From contig JAGXNO010000005.1 in assembly GCA_019894975.1 (NCBI GenBank), positions 59,116-123,115 on the forward strand: 64,000 nt of DNA. Direction: 5' to 3'. Source of the stretch: Promethearchaeota archaeon (GTDB lineage Archaea; Asgardarchaeota; Lokiarchaeia; Sigyniarchaeales; SOKP01). Every line of letters begins with the position of its first letter. The first letter of the stretch is position 1. Both the position numbers and the translations under genes were made by a program. Under the pieces are notes generated by a model that was given only the letters and a program-made list of their open reading frames with translations, had not been told where the DNA came from and searched no databases. Positions 28,634-37,921 of the stretch are shown here, piece after piece.

Positions 28634-29029
28634 ATGAGTTATAAATTTCCTAGTGATATAAATTATACAATGACTCATGAGTGGGTAGAGCTTCAGAATA
28701 GTATTGCTACAGTTGGTATAACGGATTATGCCCAGCATCAATTGGGAGATATTGTTTTTGTGGAACTTCCCGAAATAGGGATGGTATTAGAGAAAGAAAG
28801 TCATGCTGGTGAAATAGAGTCAGTAAAAGCTGTAGGGGATATAATAATGCCATTATCAGGAGAAATCGTTGAGGTAAATGAAAAACTTGCTGAAAACCCA
28901 GAGCTTGTTAATTCATCTCCCTTTGGGGACGGTTGGATGATAAAGATTAATATTTCACATGCAAGTGAAATTGATGAACTTATATCTGTAGAAAAATATA
29001 AAGAATTTGTTAAATCAGAAGAACAATAA
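28634..29029 (+). CDS. gcvH: Glycine cleavage system H protein
   Basis: The lipoylated shuttle protein of the complex. The lipoyl-attachment lysine is Lys65 in GEIESVKAVGDI, in the usual H-protein context, followed by MPLSGEIVEVN and the GDGWMIKI segment. At 131 residues it is full length. It lies 34 bases after gcvT and 58 bases before gcvPA, consistent with a single operon. The lipoate ligase or synthase needed to charge Lys65 is not encoded in this window. Confidence 0.97.
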   Translation: MSYKFPSDINYTMTHEWVELQNSIATVGITDYAQHQLGDIVFVELPEIGMVLEKESHAGEIESVKAVGDIIMPLSGEIVEVNEKLAENPELVNSSPFGDGWMIKINISHASEIDELISVEKYKEFVKSEEQ

Positions 29030-29087
29030 TATTTTTTTTTCTTTATTTGTTAATTGTTGTTATTATAAACTTGAGTTGAGAAATTAA

Positions 29088-30431
29088 GTGGATTTTGTAC
29101 CTCATGATAAAAAAACTATAGCTGAAATGTTAAGCGTAATTGGGGTAAATGATATAGATGAATTATTCCAGGATATCCCTAATGATTTGATAAAAGAAAA
29201 ATTAAATCTACCCCAAGGATTATCTGAACCTGATCTTCTTAGACACATGGAAAAAATTTCAAAACGTAATAAAACCTATTCTAGTGCTTTCATTGGCGCT
29301 GGATGTTACTTTCATTATATCCCCTCTGTTGTTAATTTTGTTATCTCTAGATCTGAGTTCTATACCTCTTATACTCCTTATCAAGCTGAAGCTAGTCAGG
29401 GATATTTACAAGCTATTTATGAATACCAAACGATAATATCAAAACTTACTCAAATGGATATAGCTAATGCTAGTATGTATGATGGCTCTACCGCTCTTGC
29501 TGAAGCTGCTATTATGGCAACATTAATTACAAACAAACAAACCATTTTAATGCTGGAAGGAATTCACCCTGAATATGTTGAGGTTGTTAAAACTTATTGT
29601 TGGGGTCAAGATATTGCTTTTGAAGAAGTGTCTGAAGATAAAATAATGAAACGATTAAATGAAAACGTGGCAGCATTTCTATTCCAGAGTCCTAATTTCT
29701 TTGGAGATGTTGAAGACGTATCAGATTTAGTAGAAAAAGTCAGAAAAAAAGCACCAAATTGTTTGCTTATCCAAGCAATGACTGATCCCACTTGCCTTGG
29801 AGTTATTAATCCACCAGGATTGACAGATGTTGATATCTTTGTAGCAGAAGGACAATCTTTTGGTATAAGTCCATCATTCGGGGGACCAGGATTAGGAATC
29901 TTTACCGCTAAAAAGAAATTCTTAAGAAAAATACCCGGAAGGTTAATTGGAAAAACCAAAGAGATTAACGGGACACGAGAAGGATTCATCTTAACCTTAC
30001 AAGCTCGGGAACAACACATTCGACGTGAAAAAGCTAGTTCAAATATATGCACAAATCAAGCACTATGCTCACTTGCCGCGTTAGTGTATTTACTATCAAT
30101 GGGAAAAACTGGCCTAAAAGAGATTGCATCTCAAAATTTTCAAAAAGCTCATTATCTTAAATCTGAATTGAGTAAAATTCCGGGTTATAAAATCTTAAAT
30201 ACTAAACCCACATACAATGAATTTTTACTTAGTTGTCTTAATGTTGATTTACTTATTTATCAATGTAAGCAAAGAAACTTACTTCCGCCTCTTAATATAT
30301 CAAAATACTATCCCAAAATGAAAAATATTGCTTTAGTGTGCGTAACTGAAATGAATTCTAGAGAATCAATTGAAAATTTTTTACAAGCAGCTCAAGAAGC
30401 AATAACTAATACAAAGGAGGGAGAAAAGTAA
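29088..30431 (+). CDS. gcvPA: Glycine dehydrogenase (decarboxylating) subunit 1
   Basis: The N-terminal half of the split P protein, 447 residues. Signature segments: FIGAGCYFHYIPSVV, FYTSYTPYQAEASQG, MYDGSTALAEAA and SFGGPGLGIF. In two-subunit P proteins this chain pairs with the PLP-bearing GcvPB to decarboxylate glycine and load the aminomethyl group on GcvH. It uses a GTG start. The stop of this gene and the start of gcvPB share one base (taatg), so the two subunits are probably translationally coupled, suiting their 1:1 assembly. Confidence 0.96.
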   Translation: MDFVPHDKKTIAEMLSVIGVNDIDELFQDIPNDLIKEKLNLPQGLSEPDLLRHMEKISKRNKTYSSAFIGAGCYFHYIPSVVNFVISRSEFYTSYTPYQAEASQGYLQAIYEYQTIISKLTQMDIANASMYDGSTALAEAAIMATLITNKQTILMLEGIHPEYVEVVKTYCWGQDIAFEEVSEDKIMKRLNENVAAFLFQSPNFFGDVEDVSDLVEKVRKKAPNCLLIQAMTDPTCLGVINPPGLTDVDIFVAEGQSFGISPSFGGPGLGIFTAKKKFLRKIPGRLIGKTKEINGTREGFILTLQAREQHIRREKASSNICTNQALCSLAALVYLLSMGKTGLKEIASQNFQKAHYLKSELSKIPGYKILNTKPTYNEFLLSCLNVDLLIYQCKQRNLLPPLNISKYYPKMKNIALVCVTEMNSRESIENFLQAAQEAITNTKEGEK

Positions 30432-31867
30432 TGACATCTAATATAAAATTAATCTTTGAAAAAGGAATCGAGGAAGAGCTATATAATTATGTTCCAAAAA
30501 TGGATATTGACAGTACAGATCTAAATGAAATTATTCCCAAATCTCTTCAAAGAAATGATATATCTATTCCAAATGTTCCAGAAATTGAAATTGTTCGTCA
30601 TTTCGTGAATTTAAGTAATAAAAACTATGGTGTAGATACGGGGATTTATCCATTAGGCTCATGTACGATGAAATATAACCCAAAAATTAGTGAAACTATT
30701 GAAAGAATGCCGGGATACAGTCAAATTCATCCTTTACAAGATGAAAATCAAGGCTCCATCGAAGTATTGCATAATATATCAAAATTGTTAGGAGAAATAA
30801 CGGGAATGGACGGATTTACTCTTCAACCCGCCGCAGGTGCTCATGGAGAATTAGTAGGATTATTAATTATGAAAAAGTATTTTGAAGATAAGGGAATTAT
30901 TAAAGATAAAATAATTATCCCTGATTCCGCTCACGGGACTAATCCTGCATCAGCAAGAATGGCGGGTTTTTCGATCATCGAACTAAAATCAAATGACCAA
31001 GGAGAAGTTCCAATTGACCATTTAGAATATGCTATGAAGGATGGTGATGTTGCGGGAATAATGTTAACAAATCCTAATACTCTTGGTGTTTTTGACAGAC
31101 AAATTAAGGTTATTACTAAGGTTGTTCACGATAATGGGGGTTTATGCTATTATGACGGAGCAAATCTAAATCCAATGTTAGGCATATGTCGTCCTAGAGA
31201 TATGGGATTTGATATTGTGCATCTTAATTTACATAAAACGTTCGCAACACCTCATGGAGGTGGTGGTCCAGGATCAGGTCCCATTGGTGTAATAAATGAC
31301 CTAAGTCCATATCTTCCTGAACCATGTATTATTTCTACTGAAAATGGTTTGGTTTGTAGGCAGTCTAATAATAAATCAATTGGCCGAATTAAGGCTTTTT
31401 GGGGTAATTTTGGAATTATAGTTCGAGCTTACGCCTATATTTTAGCATTAGGATCTGAAGGTCTAAAAAGAGTAGGTCAAATGGCTGTTTTAAATGCCAA
31501 TTATCTACGAGTATTATTAAAGAAGAAATATTTCCTACCCTTTAATCGAATCTGTCAACATGAGTTTATAATTTCTGACCGAAATATGCCTAATAACGTT
31601 ACAACTGAAGATATTGCTAAAAGAATTCTCGACTTTGGAATATATGCTCCCACTATTTATTTTCCTCTCGTTGTACAAGGAGCCATAATGATTGAACCTA
31701 CTGAGACTGAGTCAAAAGTTTCATTAGATTATTTCGTTGAAATAATGGAAAAAATCTATAATGAAGCTGAATCTGATCCTGAAAAAGTAAGAAATTCACC
31801 TCACAATACTCCAATAAAACGCTTAGATGCAGTTATTGCTGCTAGAAAGCCTGTATTACATGATTAA
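30431..31867 (+). CDS. gcvPB: Glycine dehydrogenase (decarboxylating) subunit 2
   Basis: The C-terminal, PLP-binding half of the split P protein, 478 residues. The Schiff-base lysine is Lys269 in HLNLHKTFATPHGG, followed by the glycine-rich GGGPGSGPIGV. Other matches are YPLGSCTMKYNPK near residue 72 and IPDSAHGTNPASA near 163. It ends the gcv operon. No dihydrolipoamide dehydrogenase (L protein) gene follows, so that function must come from elsewhere in the genome. Confidence 0.97.
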   Translation: MTSNIKLIFEKGIEEELYNYVPKMDIDSTDLNEIIPKSLQRNDISIPNVPEIEIVRHFVNLSNKNYGVDTGIYPLGSCTMKYNPKISETIERMPGYSQIHPLQDENQGSIEVLHNISKLLGEITGMDGFTLQPAAGAHGELVGLLIMKKYFEDKGIIKDKIIIPDSAHGTNPASARMAGFSIIELKSNDQGEVPIDHLEYAMKDGDVAGIMLTNPNTLGVFDRQIKVITKVVHDNGGLCYYDGANLNPMLGICRPRDMGFDIVHLNLHKTFATPHGGGGPGSGPIGVINDLSPYLPEPCIISTENGLVCRQSNNKSIGRIKAFWGNFGIIVRAYAYILALGSEGLKRVGQMAVLNANYLRVLLKKKYFLPFNRICQHEFIISDRNMPNNVTTEDIAKRILDFGIYAPTIYFPLVVQGAIMIEPTETESKVSLDYFVEIMEKIYNEAESDPEKVRNSPHNTPIKRLDAVIAARKPVLHD

Positions 31868-31950
31868 TATCAACAATTAATAAAATTGTAATACTCTTTG
31901 GCAATATAAAAAATAAAAAAACTAATTTTTATAAGACTTAGTTAATCAGA

Positions 31951-33928
31951 ATGTTGGTGTACAAAAATAAATTACTTAACCCTTTTTCCGTATGACAAAT
32001 TTCGAAAAGATCAAGAAAGAATTATTAAGCAAATTGAATTAGATTCAAAACTAAAGAAGAATATTTTACTAGTAGCACCCAATGGTACTGGTAAGACTGT
32101 TATCGCTTTAAGCGGACTACTTCCATTAGCCTATGAAAAGAATCTAAAGATTATATATTGCTGTCGCACCCATACACAAAACCGGAGAATTATAAAAGAA
32201 TTAACTAAAATTTCTCAAGTTATGGTGAAAAACAACCATTCTGACAAATTAAATGGATTATCAATTAGAGGGAGAAACGAGATGTGTTTAAATGAAACAT
32301 TGTTAACACTAAAATTAAACCCTAAGGAATCAATGTCTGTTTGTAAAGACTTAAGACAAAATAGAAATTGCCGTTATTTCTCAAATTTATTAAAGAAAAA
32401 AGGAGAACTTGATAGTGCTATTTCACTTGATCCAGAATTATTTAATAAACCAATTGATGCCGAAGAACTAATTAGTTTTTGTAGGGATAAAAGTTTTTGT
32501 CCATATTTCTTGAGTAAATTTCTATTGAAAGATGTGAAGGTAATTATATGTAATTATCAATGGATCTTCAATCCAGATATTAAAAATGTGTTTCTACAAC
32601 TTATTGATCAGGAACTCAATGATTGTATTCTAATTCTTGACGAGTGTCATAATGTAATCGATATAGCAACAGAGGTTAATTCAGATAGATTAACACCTTA
32701 TCTATTAAGACTTTGTTTAAAAGATCTTGAAATGTATAGGGCCCCCAATATCATGCAAGAATTTACTTCACTTATTCTAGATCTATTAAATGATAAAAAA
32801 CTTAATTCAAATCTTGGGGAAGAAGAACTAGATCCCACTAAATATCTCAAATATATTATTGAAAAACTAAATTTTAGAGATTTAAATGAGTTTAAGAACT
32901 TAATTCAAGATATTCAAGAATTTAGTGTTGCCATTCATGAAGAAAAGTTAGCTAATGGTCAGATTTCTAGAGATTATTTAGGATCTCTTTCTGATTTTTG
33001 GACCAAATGGTTGAAGACCTTCAATTTGGATAACTATTTTTATTGTTTTAATAATATAGAAAGGAAAGGGAGAAAATCGATTTCCGTTGAAATTGTTGCA
33101 TTAGATCCAAGAGAAATTGTAATTCCAATTTTAAAATCAGTATATACCTCCTTAAGCCTTTCTGGAACAGTGAATCCATATATCTATAATAATTTAATGG
33201 GATTGAATGAGAGTGGTAAGAGTTATAGGGGAATCATAACTGACTCCCCTTTCCAAAAGAAAAATATCAAAGTAGTTATAACTGAAGGCGTTGATACAAA
33301 AAGAGAAAATAGGACTCCTTTTATGTTCAAAAAAATGATTGGTAAAATTAATGAAGTATTAAGTTGCACTCCTGCCAATGTTGGTATTTTTTGTGCCTCC
33401 TATCAAATTCTCAGGGGACTCTTTACAAATGGAATTAGTAATATTGCAAAAAGTAACAACAAGAAACTACTCATGGAAGAACCGGGGTTATCATCTTCAC
33501 AAAATAATGCAATGATAGAGGAATTTAAAGCTTTAGCATCTAATGGTGGTGCGGTATTACTTGGGGTGTGCGGGGGAAGAAATTCCGAAGGAGAAGATTA
33601 TCCTGGAGATTATATGAATTCTGTAGTAATCGCAGGATTTCCTTATCATTTACCTTCACCTCGAGTTGAAGCAAAAATAAAATATTATGACAAAGTATTT
33701 AAAAAACAAGGATGGAATTTTGCCTACCTTTATCCTGCTATTCAAAGAGCTAACCAAGCTTCTGGTCGTCCAATAAGAAAGATTACTGATAAAGGAGCTA
33801 TAATTTTTATGGATAGCCGTTTTAAAACAAAGTATAAATGGATTTCCGAATGGCTTAGAGAAGAACTAGAAATTATTCCCGATAAACCCCAAGCTCTAAT
33901 TCAGAATTTAGGCAAATTTTGGAGTTAA
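31951..33928 (+). CDS. XPD/Rad3-like superfamily 2 helicase, apparent frameshift near the 5' end
   Basis: A DNA helicase of the XPD/DinG type. From the ATG at 32222 the frame gives 568 residues with the DExH box LILDECHNV, cysteines expected for a [4Fe-4S] domain (CKDLRQNRNC; FCRDKSFCPYF) and motif VI QASGRPIRK. The P-loop APNGTGKT lies upstream of that ATG in the same frame, but that frame has no ATG/GTG/TTG back to its stop near 31945. An ATG at 31951 in another frame reads MLVYKNKLLNPF and hits a TGA at 31993. Dropping one T from the run ttttt at 31983-31987 joins the two as LLNPFPYDKFRKDQERI, the normal XPD N-terminus. So the gene is complete apart from one base: a sequencing error, a recent mutation or programmed slippage. 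Confidence 0.82.
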
Positions 33929-33939
33929 TATTTGTATGG

Positions 33940-35724
33940 TTAGATCTCTAGTATTTTAGAATAGAGCTTAAATAACTTTTGTGAGACTATTTTCCATCGA
34001 AAGTTTTTTTCTACTCGTTTATAACAATTTTCTTTAATTTTTTGGTAAAAATTTGCATCTAATAAGACCAATGATTTAAGAATATCATCAGGAATTTGAT
34101 TAACCATATTAAGAGTTTTCTGTTCATAAATAGAGTCTTTTTCTATTGCTTTTTTTGATATTTCGGATAAAAGGAATAAGGAAACTAAGGCATCAGCAAA
34201 TTGGGAGGGATTGTCTTTTTCAATTAATATACCCGTACCAATTTCCGAAAAGTTTCTGATATCTATTATCGTTTCTTGAAATCCCCCTACTCGTGTAGCA
34301 ATAATAGGGAGCTTTGATGACATTGCCTCTAAAGCTATAATGCCAAAAGGTTCCCACCTTGAAAGTGCACAATAAACATCAGCAGAAATATGTGCTAAAT
34401 GAAAAATATCCTTAGCGACTCCAAATATTATACGAAGGTTATTGGGATACTTCTCTACAATTTGAGCATAAGATGTAATTTCAGCTAAACTATAATCAGT
34501 TGGTAAAATTAGAAAAAGGAATTTTGCATTCGGGATTTTTTTAATTACTTCAGGAATTGCTTCAAAAATGGTTTCAAAACCTTTTTGATGTGAAATCCTC
34601 CCCGTAGTAATAACTAAAGGACCTGAATCATCAAATGCTCTTATATTACCATTCTTAATGAATTGATTACCATTTGAAATGTTATTTATAGCATTAAGAA
34701 TTTTTTCAGACCGAATAAGGGGACTTTTATCTAAATGAGCGATTTTATGAGTTAATAGGTATCGTTTCAAATGATCTGAAGTAATTTTCTTATCGGGGAT
34801 AATATCGAATATCCCTCTTATATCTTCTCCATGCTTATCTACAACTTCTTGATAAATTTCATAGTAATTCCAATCACACCCATCCCAAATAAAATCGGAT
34901 TTAAATTCTATTAAGTCATTTCCACAGTTTGGGATTATATCTGATATAAGATAGGATTGACTTACAGTAGTAACTATATCACAAACAACAGCACCAATCT
35001 TTTCTACCGTTGGTATTTGACCCATTTCATTAGATTGACATAACTCGAAAATCTCACTAAAAGACGATAACCTATAACCCTCTTTACGAAGTATTTTAAT
35101 CGGGGTTTGATTAATACCGCACCAATTGTAAAAATTGAAATCATATCGGGGCCATGTTAATAAATGGATTGTAATTAACGAATGAACATCGAGACCATTT
35201 TTGAATAAGACTTGTTTAATTCCGATAAAAGGTATAACCACATGATAGTCATGTAGATGTACTATGGAGGGTAGATCTTTTCTTCTATTATCAATAATGT
35301 ATTCAATATAGCATCGCATTCCGATACTAAATAAACAGATCTTTCCACTAAGCGTATCTGGATCATAAACTGAAGGATCATCCAAAAATCTCCTTGTAAA
35401 CTGATTTTCTCCTGTTAATAATATGATATTTACATCATCAATGCAAGATTTATAAAATCCAATATTATAATTACTTTCGGAGCCATTAGCTCCAAAACTA
35501 AGGGGATTAATCTGTCCAACGCAATTGAAAGGTAATTTTTCCCACACTTGCTTCTTTTGGAGGATATCTAGTTGACCATGGGATGGAATAAAGACCGTAA
35601 TTTTAAAATGTTCAGCAAGATTTCTTGCTTGATTAGCAGGTACTTCTCCTAAACCCCCTACTTTAATGATTCCCGCATATTCAAATGTAAATATCCAAAT
35701 ATTTTCTTTTAGGCCACTCACCAT
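33940..35724 (-). CDS. Glycogen/starch synthase-like glycosyltransferase (GT5-like)
   Basis: A 594-residue GT-B enzyme. The N-terminal motif IIKVGGLGEVPANQA is the K-x-G-G-L ADP/UDP-glucose-binding signature of glycogen synthases. The C-terminal domain has TTGRISHQKGFETI, and SRWEPFGIIALEAMSSKLP with the catalytic EX7E pair, then TRVGGFQETI. It probably elongates an alpha-1,4-glucan in the cytoplasm. A GH57 enzyme about 10 kb away may act on the same polymer, but the two are not linked in an operon. It is longer than bacterial GlgA (about 480), with an extra insert in the middle (residues about 230-330). Confidence 0.86.
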   Translation of the reverse strand: MVSGLKENIWIFTFEYAGIIKVGGLGEVPANQARNLAEHFKITVFIPSHGQLDILQKKQVWEKLPFNCVGQINPLSFGANGSESNYNIGFYKSCIDDVNIILLTGENQFTRRFLDDPSVYDPDTLSGKICLFSIGMRCYIEYIIDNRRKDLPSIVHLHDYHVVIPFIGIKQVLFKNGLDVHSLITIHLLTWPRYDFNFYNWCGINQTPIKILRKEGYRLSSFSEIFELCQSNEMGQIPTVEKIGAVVCDIVTTVSQSYLISDIIPNCGNDLIEFKSDFIWDGCDWNYYEIYQEVVDKHGEDIRGIFDIIPDKKITSDHLKRYLLTHKIAHLDKSPLIRSEKILNAINNISNGNQFIKNGNIRAFDDSGPLVITTGRISHQKGFETIFEAIPEVIKKIPNAKFLFLILPTDYSLAEITSYAQIVEKYPNNLRIIFGVAKDIFHLAHISADVYCALSRWEPFGIIALEAMSSKLPIIATRVGGFQETIIDIRNFSEIGTGILIEKDNPSQFADALVSLFLLSEISKKAIEKDSIYEQKTLNMVNQIPDDILKSLVLLDANFYQKIKENCYKRVEKNFRWKIVSQKLFKLYSKILEI

Positions 35725-35958
35725 GTTTCAAATCTTTTTTAAACTCCGTTTAAAACAAAAGATCACAATAAATGCAAGACAATGTAATCTAAAACTTTAA
35801 AAAAAGAATTTTATTAAAACTTAATTAAAATTCCATTATTTGATTGAAATATAACAAAAAATAAATATTTTGATGGAAATAATAAAACCTAATAAATTTA
35901 ATTTATTACAAAGCAAATAATTAGTAAATTATTGGAAAAAGAAGGGGTGTTATATAGT

Positions 35959-36333
35959 ATGGTCGATATAGAAGTGATAGACACAGGGGCTCCAAAAGCG
36001 GGACCCTATAATCTTGGTATTAAAGCAGGAAATCTTATTTTTATTTCAGGGCAGGTTATGGATCCTGAAGCGGAAGGAGTTAAAGAGCAAACATTAACAG
36101 CGTTAGGAAAAATTAAAAACATTTTAGAGGTTGCCGGAGCAAGAGTTTCTGATATCGTCAAAACAACCATTTATCTTAAAAATATGTCAGATTTTAAAGA
36201 AGTGAATATAATTTATAAGGAATTTTTTATACAAAATGGAGTACAAGAAAAATTCCCCGCAAGAACAACTGTAGAAGCTGCTTGTCCTCTTCCGGGGGGA
36301 TTGATTGAAATCGATGCTATAGCAGCTCTTTAG
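35959..36333 (+). CDS. ridA: RidA family reactive-intermediate deaminase
   Basis: Hydrolyses reactive enamine/imine intermediates made by PLP enzymes. The visible family features are the segment NLIFISGQVMDPEAEGVKEQ, then LKNMSDFKEVN and the C-terminal FPARTTVEAACPLPGGLIEI, with the Arg that binds the substrate carboxylate and the Glu near the end. I chose the ATG at 35959, preceded by ggggtg; an in-frame TTG at 35932 would add nine residues with no RBS. The product is 124 residues, the usual size. It precedes the UxaA-type genes on the same strand. Confidence 0.92.
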   Translation: MVDIEVIDTGAPKAGPYNLGIKAGNLIFISGQVMDPEAEGVKEQTLTALGKIKNILEVAGARVSDIVKTTIYLKNMSDFKEVNIIYKEFFIQNGVQEKFPARTTVEAACPLPGGLIEIDAIAAL

Positions 36334-36435
36334 AAAACACATATACTCTATGAATAAAAATCGGACTAGAAATATCTTATATTTTTCTTATTATATTTTA
36401 AATTAAAAATAAAGAAGAAATAATGAAGGATAATA

Positions 36436-36717
36436 ATGAAAAACAAATATATTATAATTGATTCAAAGGATAATTGTGCCACCGCTCTTGAGGATATTCC
36501 TCAAGGTACAAAAATAAATCTTACAGATAAGTTTTTAAAAATCCATCATAGAATTCCATTAGGCCATAAATTTGCCATCAACAATATCAAAAATGAGGAT
36601 TATATAGTAAAGTATGGTGAAATTATAGGAATTGCAACCGAAAATATAGACGAGGGTGATTGGATTCATATTCATAATATTAAAAGTACTTATTTAGAGG
36701 TGAAAAAGGATGGATGA
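36436..36717 (+). CDS. UxaA-type dehydratase small subunit (SAF domain)
   Basis: A 93-residue SAF-domain protein that matches the N-terminal part of altronate dehydratase and the small subunit of sulfolactate sulfo-lyase (SuyA-like). The fold is indicated by DIPQGTKINLTD, HRIPLGHKFAINNI and the turn KYGEIIGIATENI. It overlaps the next gene by 8 bases, so the two are almost certainly translated together to form a split enzyme. An RBS-like ggat lies just before the ATG. Substrate: a hydroxy- or sulfo-carboxylic acid. Confidence 0.87.
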   Translation: MKNKYIIIDSKDNCATALEDIPQGTKINLTDKFLKIHHRIPLGHKFAINNIKNEDYIVKYGEIIGIATENIDEGDWIHIHNIKSTYLEVKKDG

Positions 36718-37834
36718 AGGATTTTTAGGATATCCCCGTTCTAATGGTTCAGTTGGTATTCGTAATAAAATAATGGTTGTATCTTCAGTGGTTTGTGCGA
36801 ATACCGTAGTTCGGAGAGTTGCTGAAAAAATAGATAATGCAATAGCAATTACGCATCCTTATGGATGTGGTCAATGGGCAATAAGTTATTCAAATACGTT
36901 TAATATTTTAGCTGGTCTTGCAAGTAATCCAAATGTTTATGGGGCTCTTGTTATTGGATTGGGATGTGAAACTCTTTTTAGCAATCGTTTGGCTGATAAA
37001 ATAAAAGAATCAAATAAACCAGTGGATTCCTTTAATATACAGGACGTTAAAGGCGGTACTATAGGCGCAATTGAGAAAGGTGTAAGTATTTGCAAAAAAT
37101 TTGATAAAGAAGCAACGGAGATAAAACGAGAATTCTTTGATTTTTCGCACATTACTTTAGGTTTAGAGTGCGGTGGGAGCGATTCTACATCGGGTATTGC
37201 TGCAAATCCATCACTTGGGATTGTATCTGATAAGGTAGTAAACTTAGGAGGAACAAGTATCCTTCCAGAAATGGCAGAATGGGCTGGAGCAGAACATTTG
37301 TTAAGTAAAAGGGCAATAAATGAAGAAGTTGCTAAAGAAATTATTAGCCTTTTTAAAGGAAGAAAATTTGAAAACCGGTCTCCTGGAAATGTAGAGGGTG
37401 GTCTAAGTACACCTGAAGAGAAATCATTAGGGAATATTGCTAAAGGGGGAAAAGCTACCATACAGGGTGTTATTCAATATGCGGAAAAACCAAAAGGAAA
37501 AGGATTATGGTTACTAGTAGAACCCGGATTAGACGTTGTGTCCATGACTGCTCTTGCTGCAGCGGGGGCTAATATAATTGTTTTTACAACTGGTCGTGGG
37601 ACGCCATTTGGAAGCCCAATAGCACCAGTAATTAAAATCTGTGGAAACCCGAAAACATGTGATTATATGGCAAACAACATCGATATAGATGCAAGTCAAA
37701 TTATAACGAATGGTAAATCAATAGAAGAGGTTTCAGATTCGTTATGGAAAAAACTAGTAGATGTTTGTAATGGAGAAAAAACCATTACTGAAAAATTAGG
37801 ATTTGAAGAAGATATTGGCATTTGGCGAGCATAG
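36710..37834 (+). CDS. UxaA-type dehydratase large subunit
   Basis: The catalytic partner of the preceding SAF protein, 374 residues, similar to the C-terminal region of altronate/galactarate dehydratases and to SuyB. Typical segments: GYPRSNGSVGIRNKI at the start, HPYGCGQ near residue 47, a central LECGGSDSTSGIAANP near 153 and FTTGRGTPFGSPIAPVIK near 293. The conserved Cys/His/Asp set is consistent with a metal-dependent lyase. The enzyme removes water (or sulfite) from a sugar acid or hydroxyacid. Which substrate is used cannot be read from the sequence. Confidence 0.88.
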   Translation: MDEGFLGYPRSNGSVGIRNKIMVVSSVVCANTVVRRVAEKIDNAIAITHPYGCGQWAISYSNTFNILAGLASNPNVYGALVIGLGCETLFSNRLADKIKESNKPVDSFNIQDVKGGTIGAIEKGVSICKKFDKEATEIKREFFDFSHITLGLECGGSDSTSGIAANPSLGIVSDKVVNLGGTSILPEMAEWAGAEHLLSKRAINEEVAKEIISLFKGRKFENRSPGNVEGGLSTPEEKSLGNIAKGGKATIQGVIQYAEKPKGKGLWLLVEPGLDVVSMTALAAAGANIIVFTTGRGTPFGSPIAPVIKICGNPKTCDYMANNIDIDASQIITNGKSIEEVSDSLWKKLVDVCNGEKTITEKLGFEEDIGIWRA

Positions 37835-37921
37835 TGATTTCTTCTAATTTTAAATATTTATAAGGTAATTTTAATGATCAAATAAAAGAAATGTAAAAAC
37901 TAAAGAAAATAGTTAAACATT

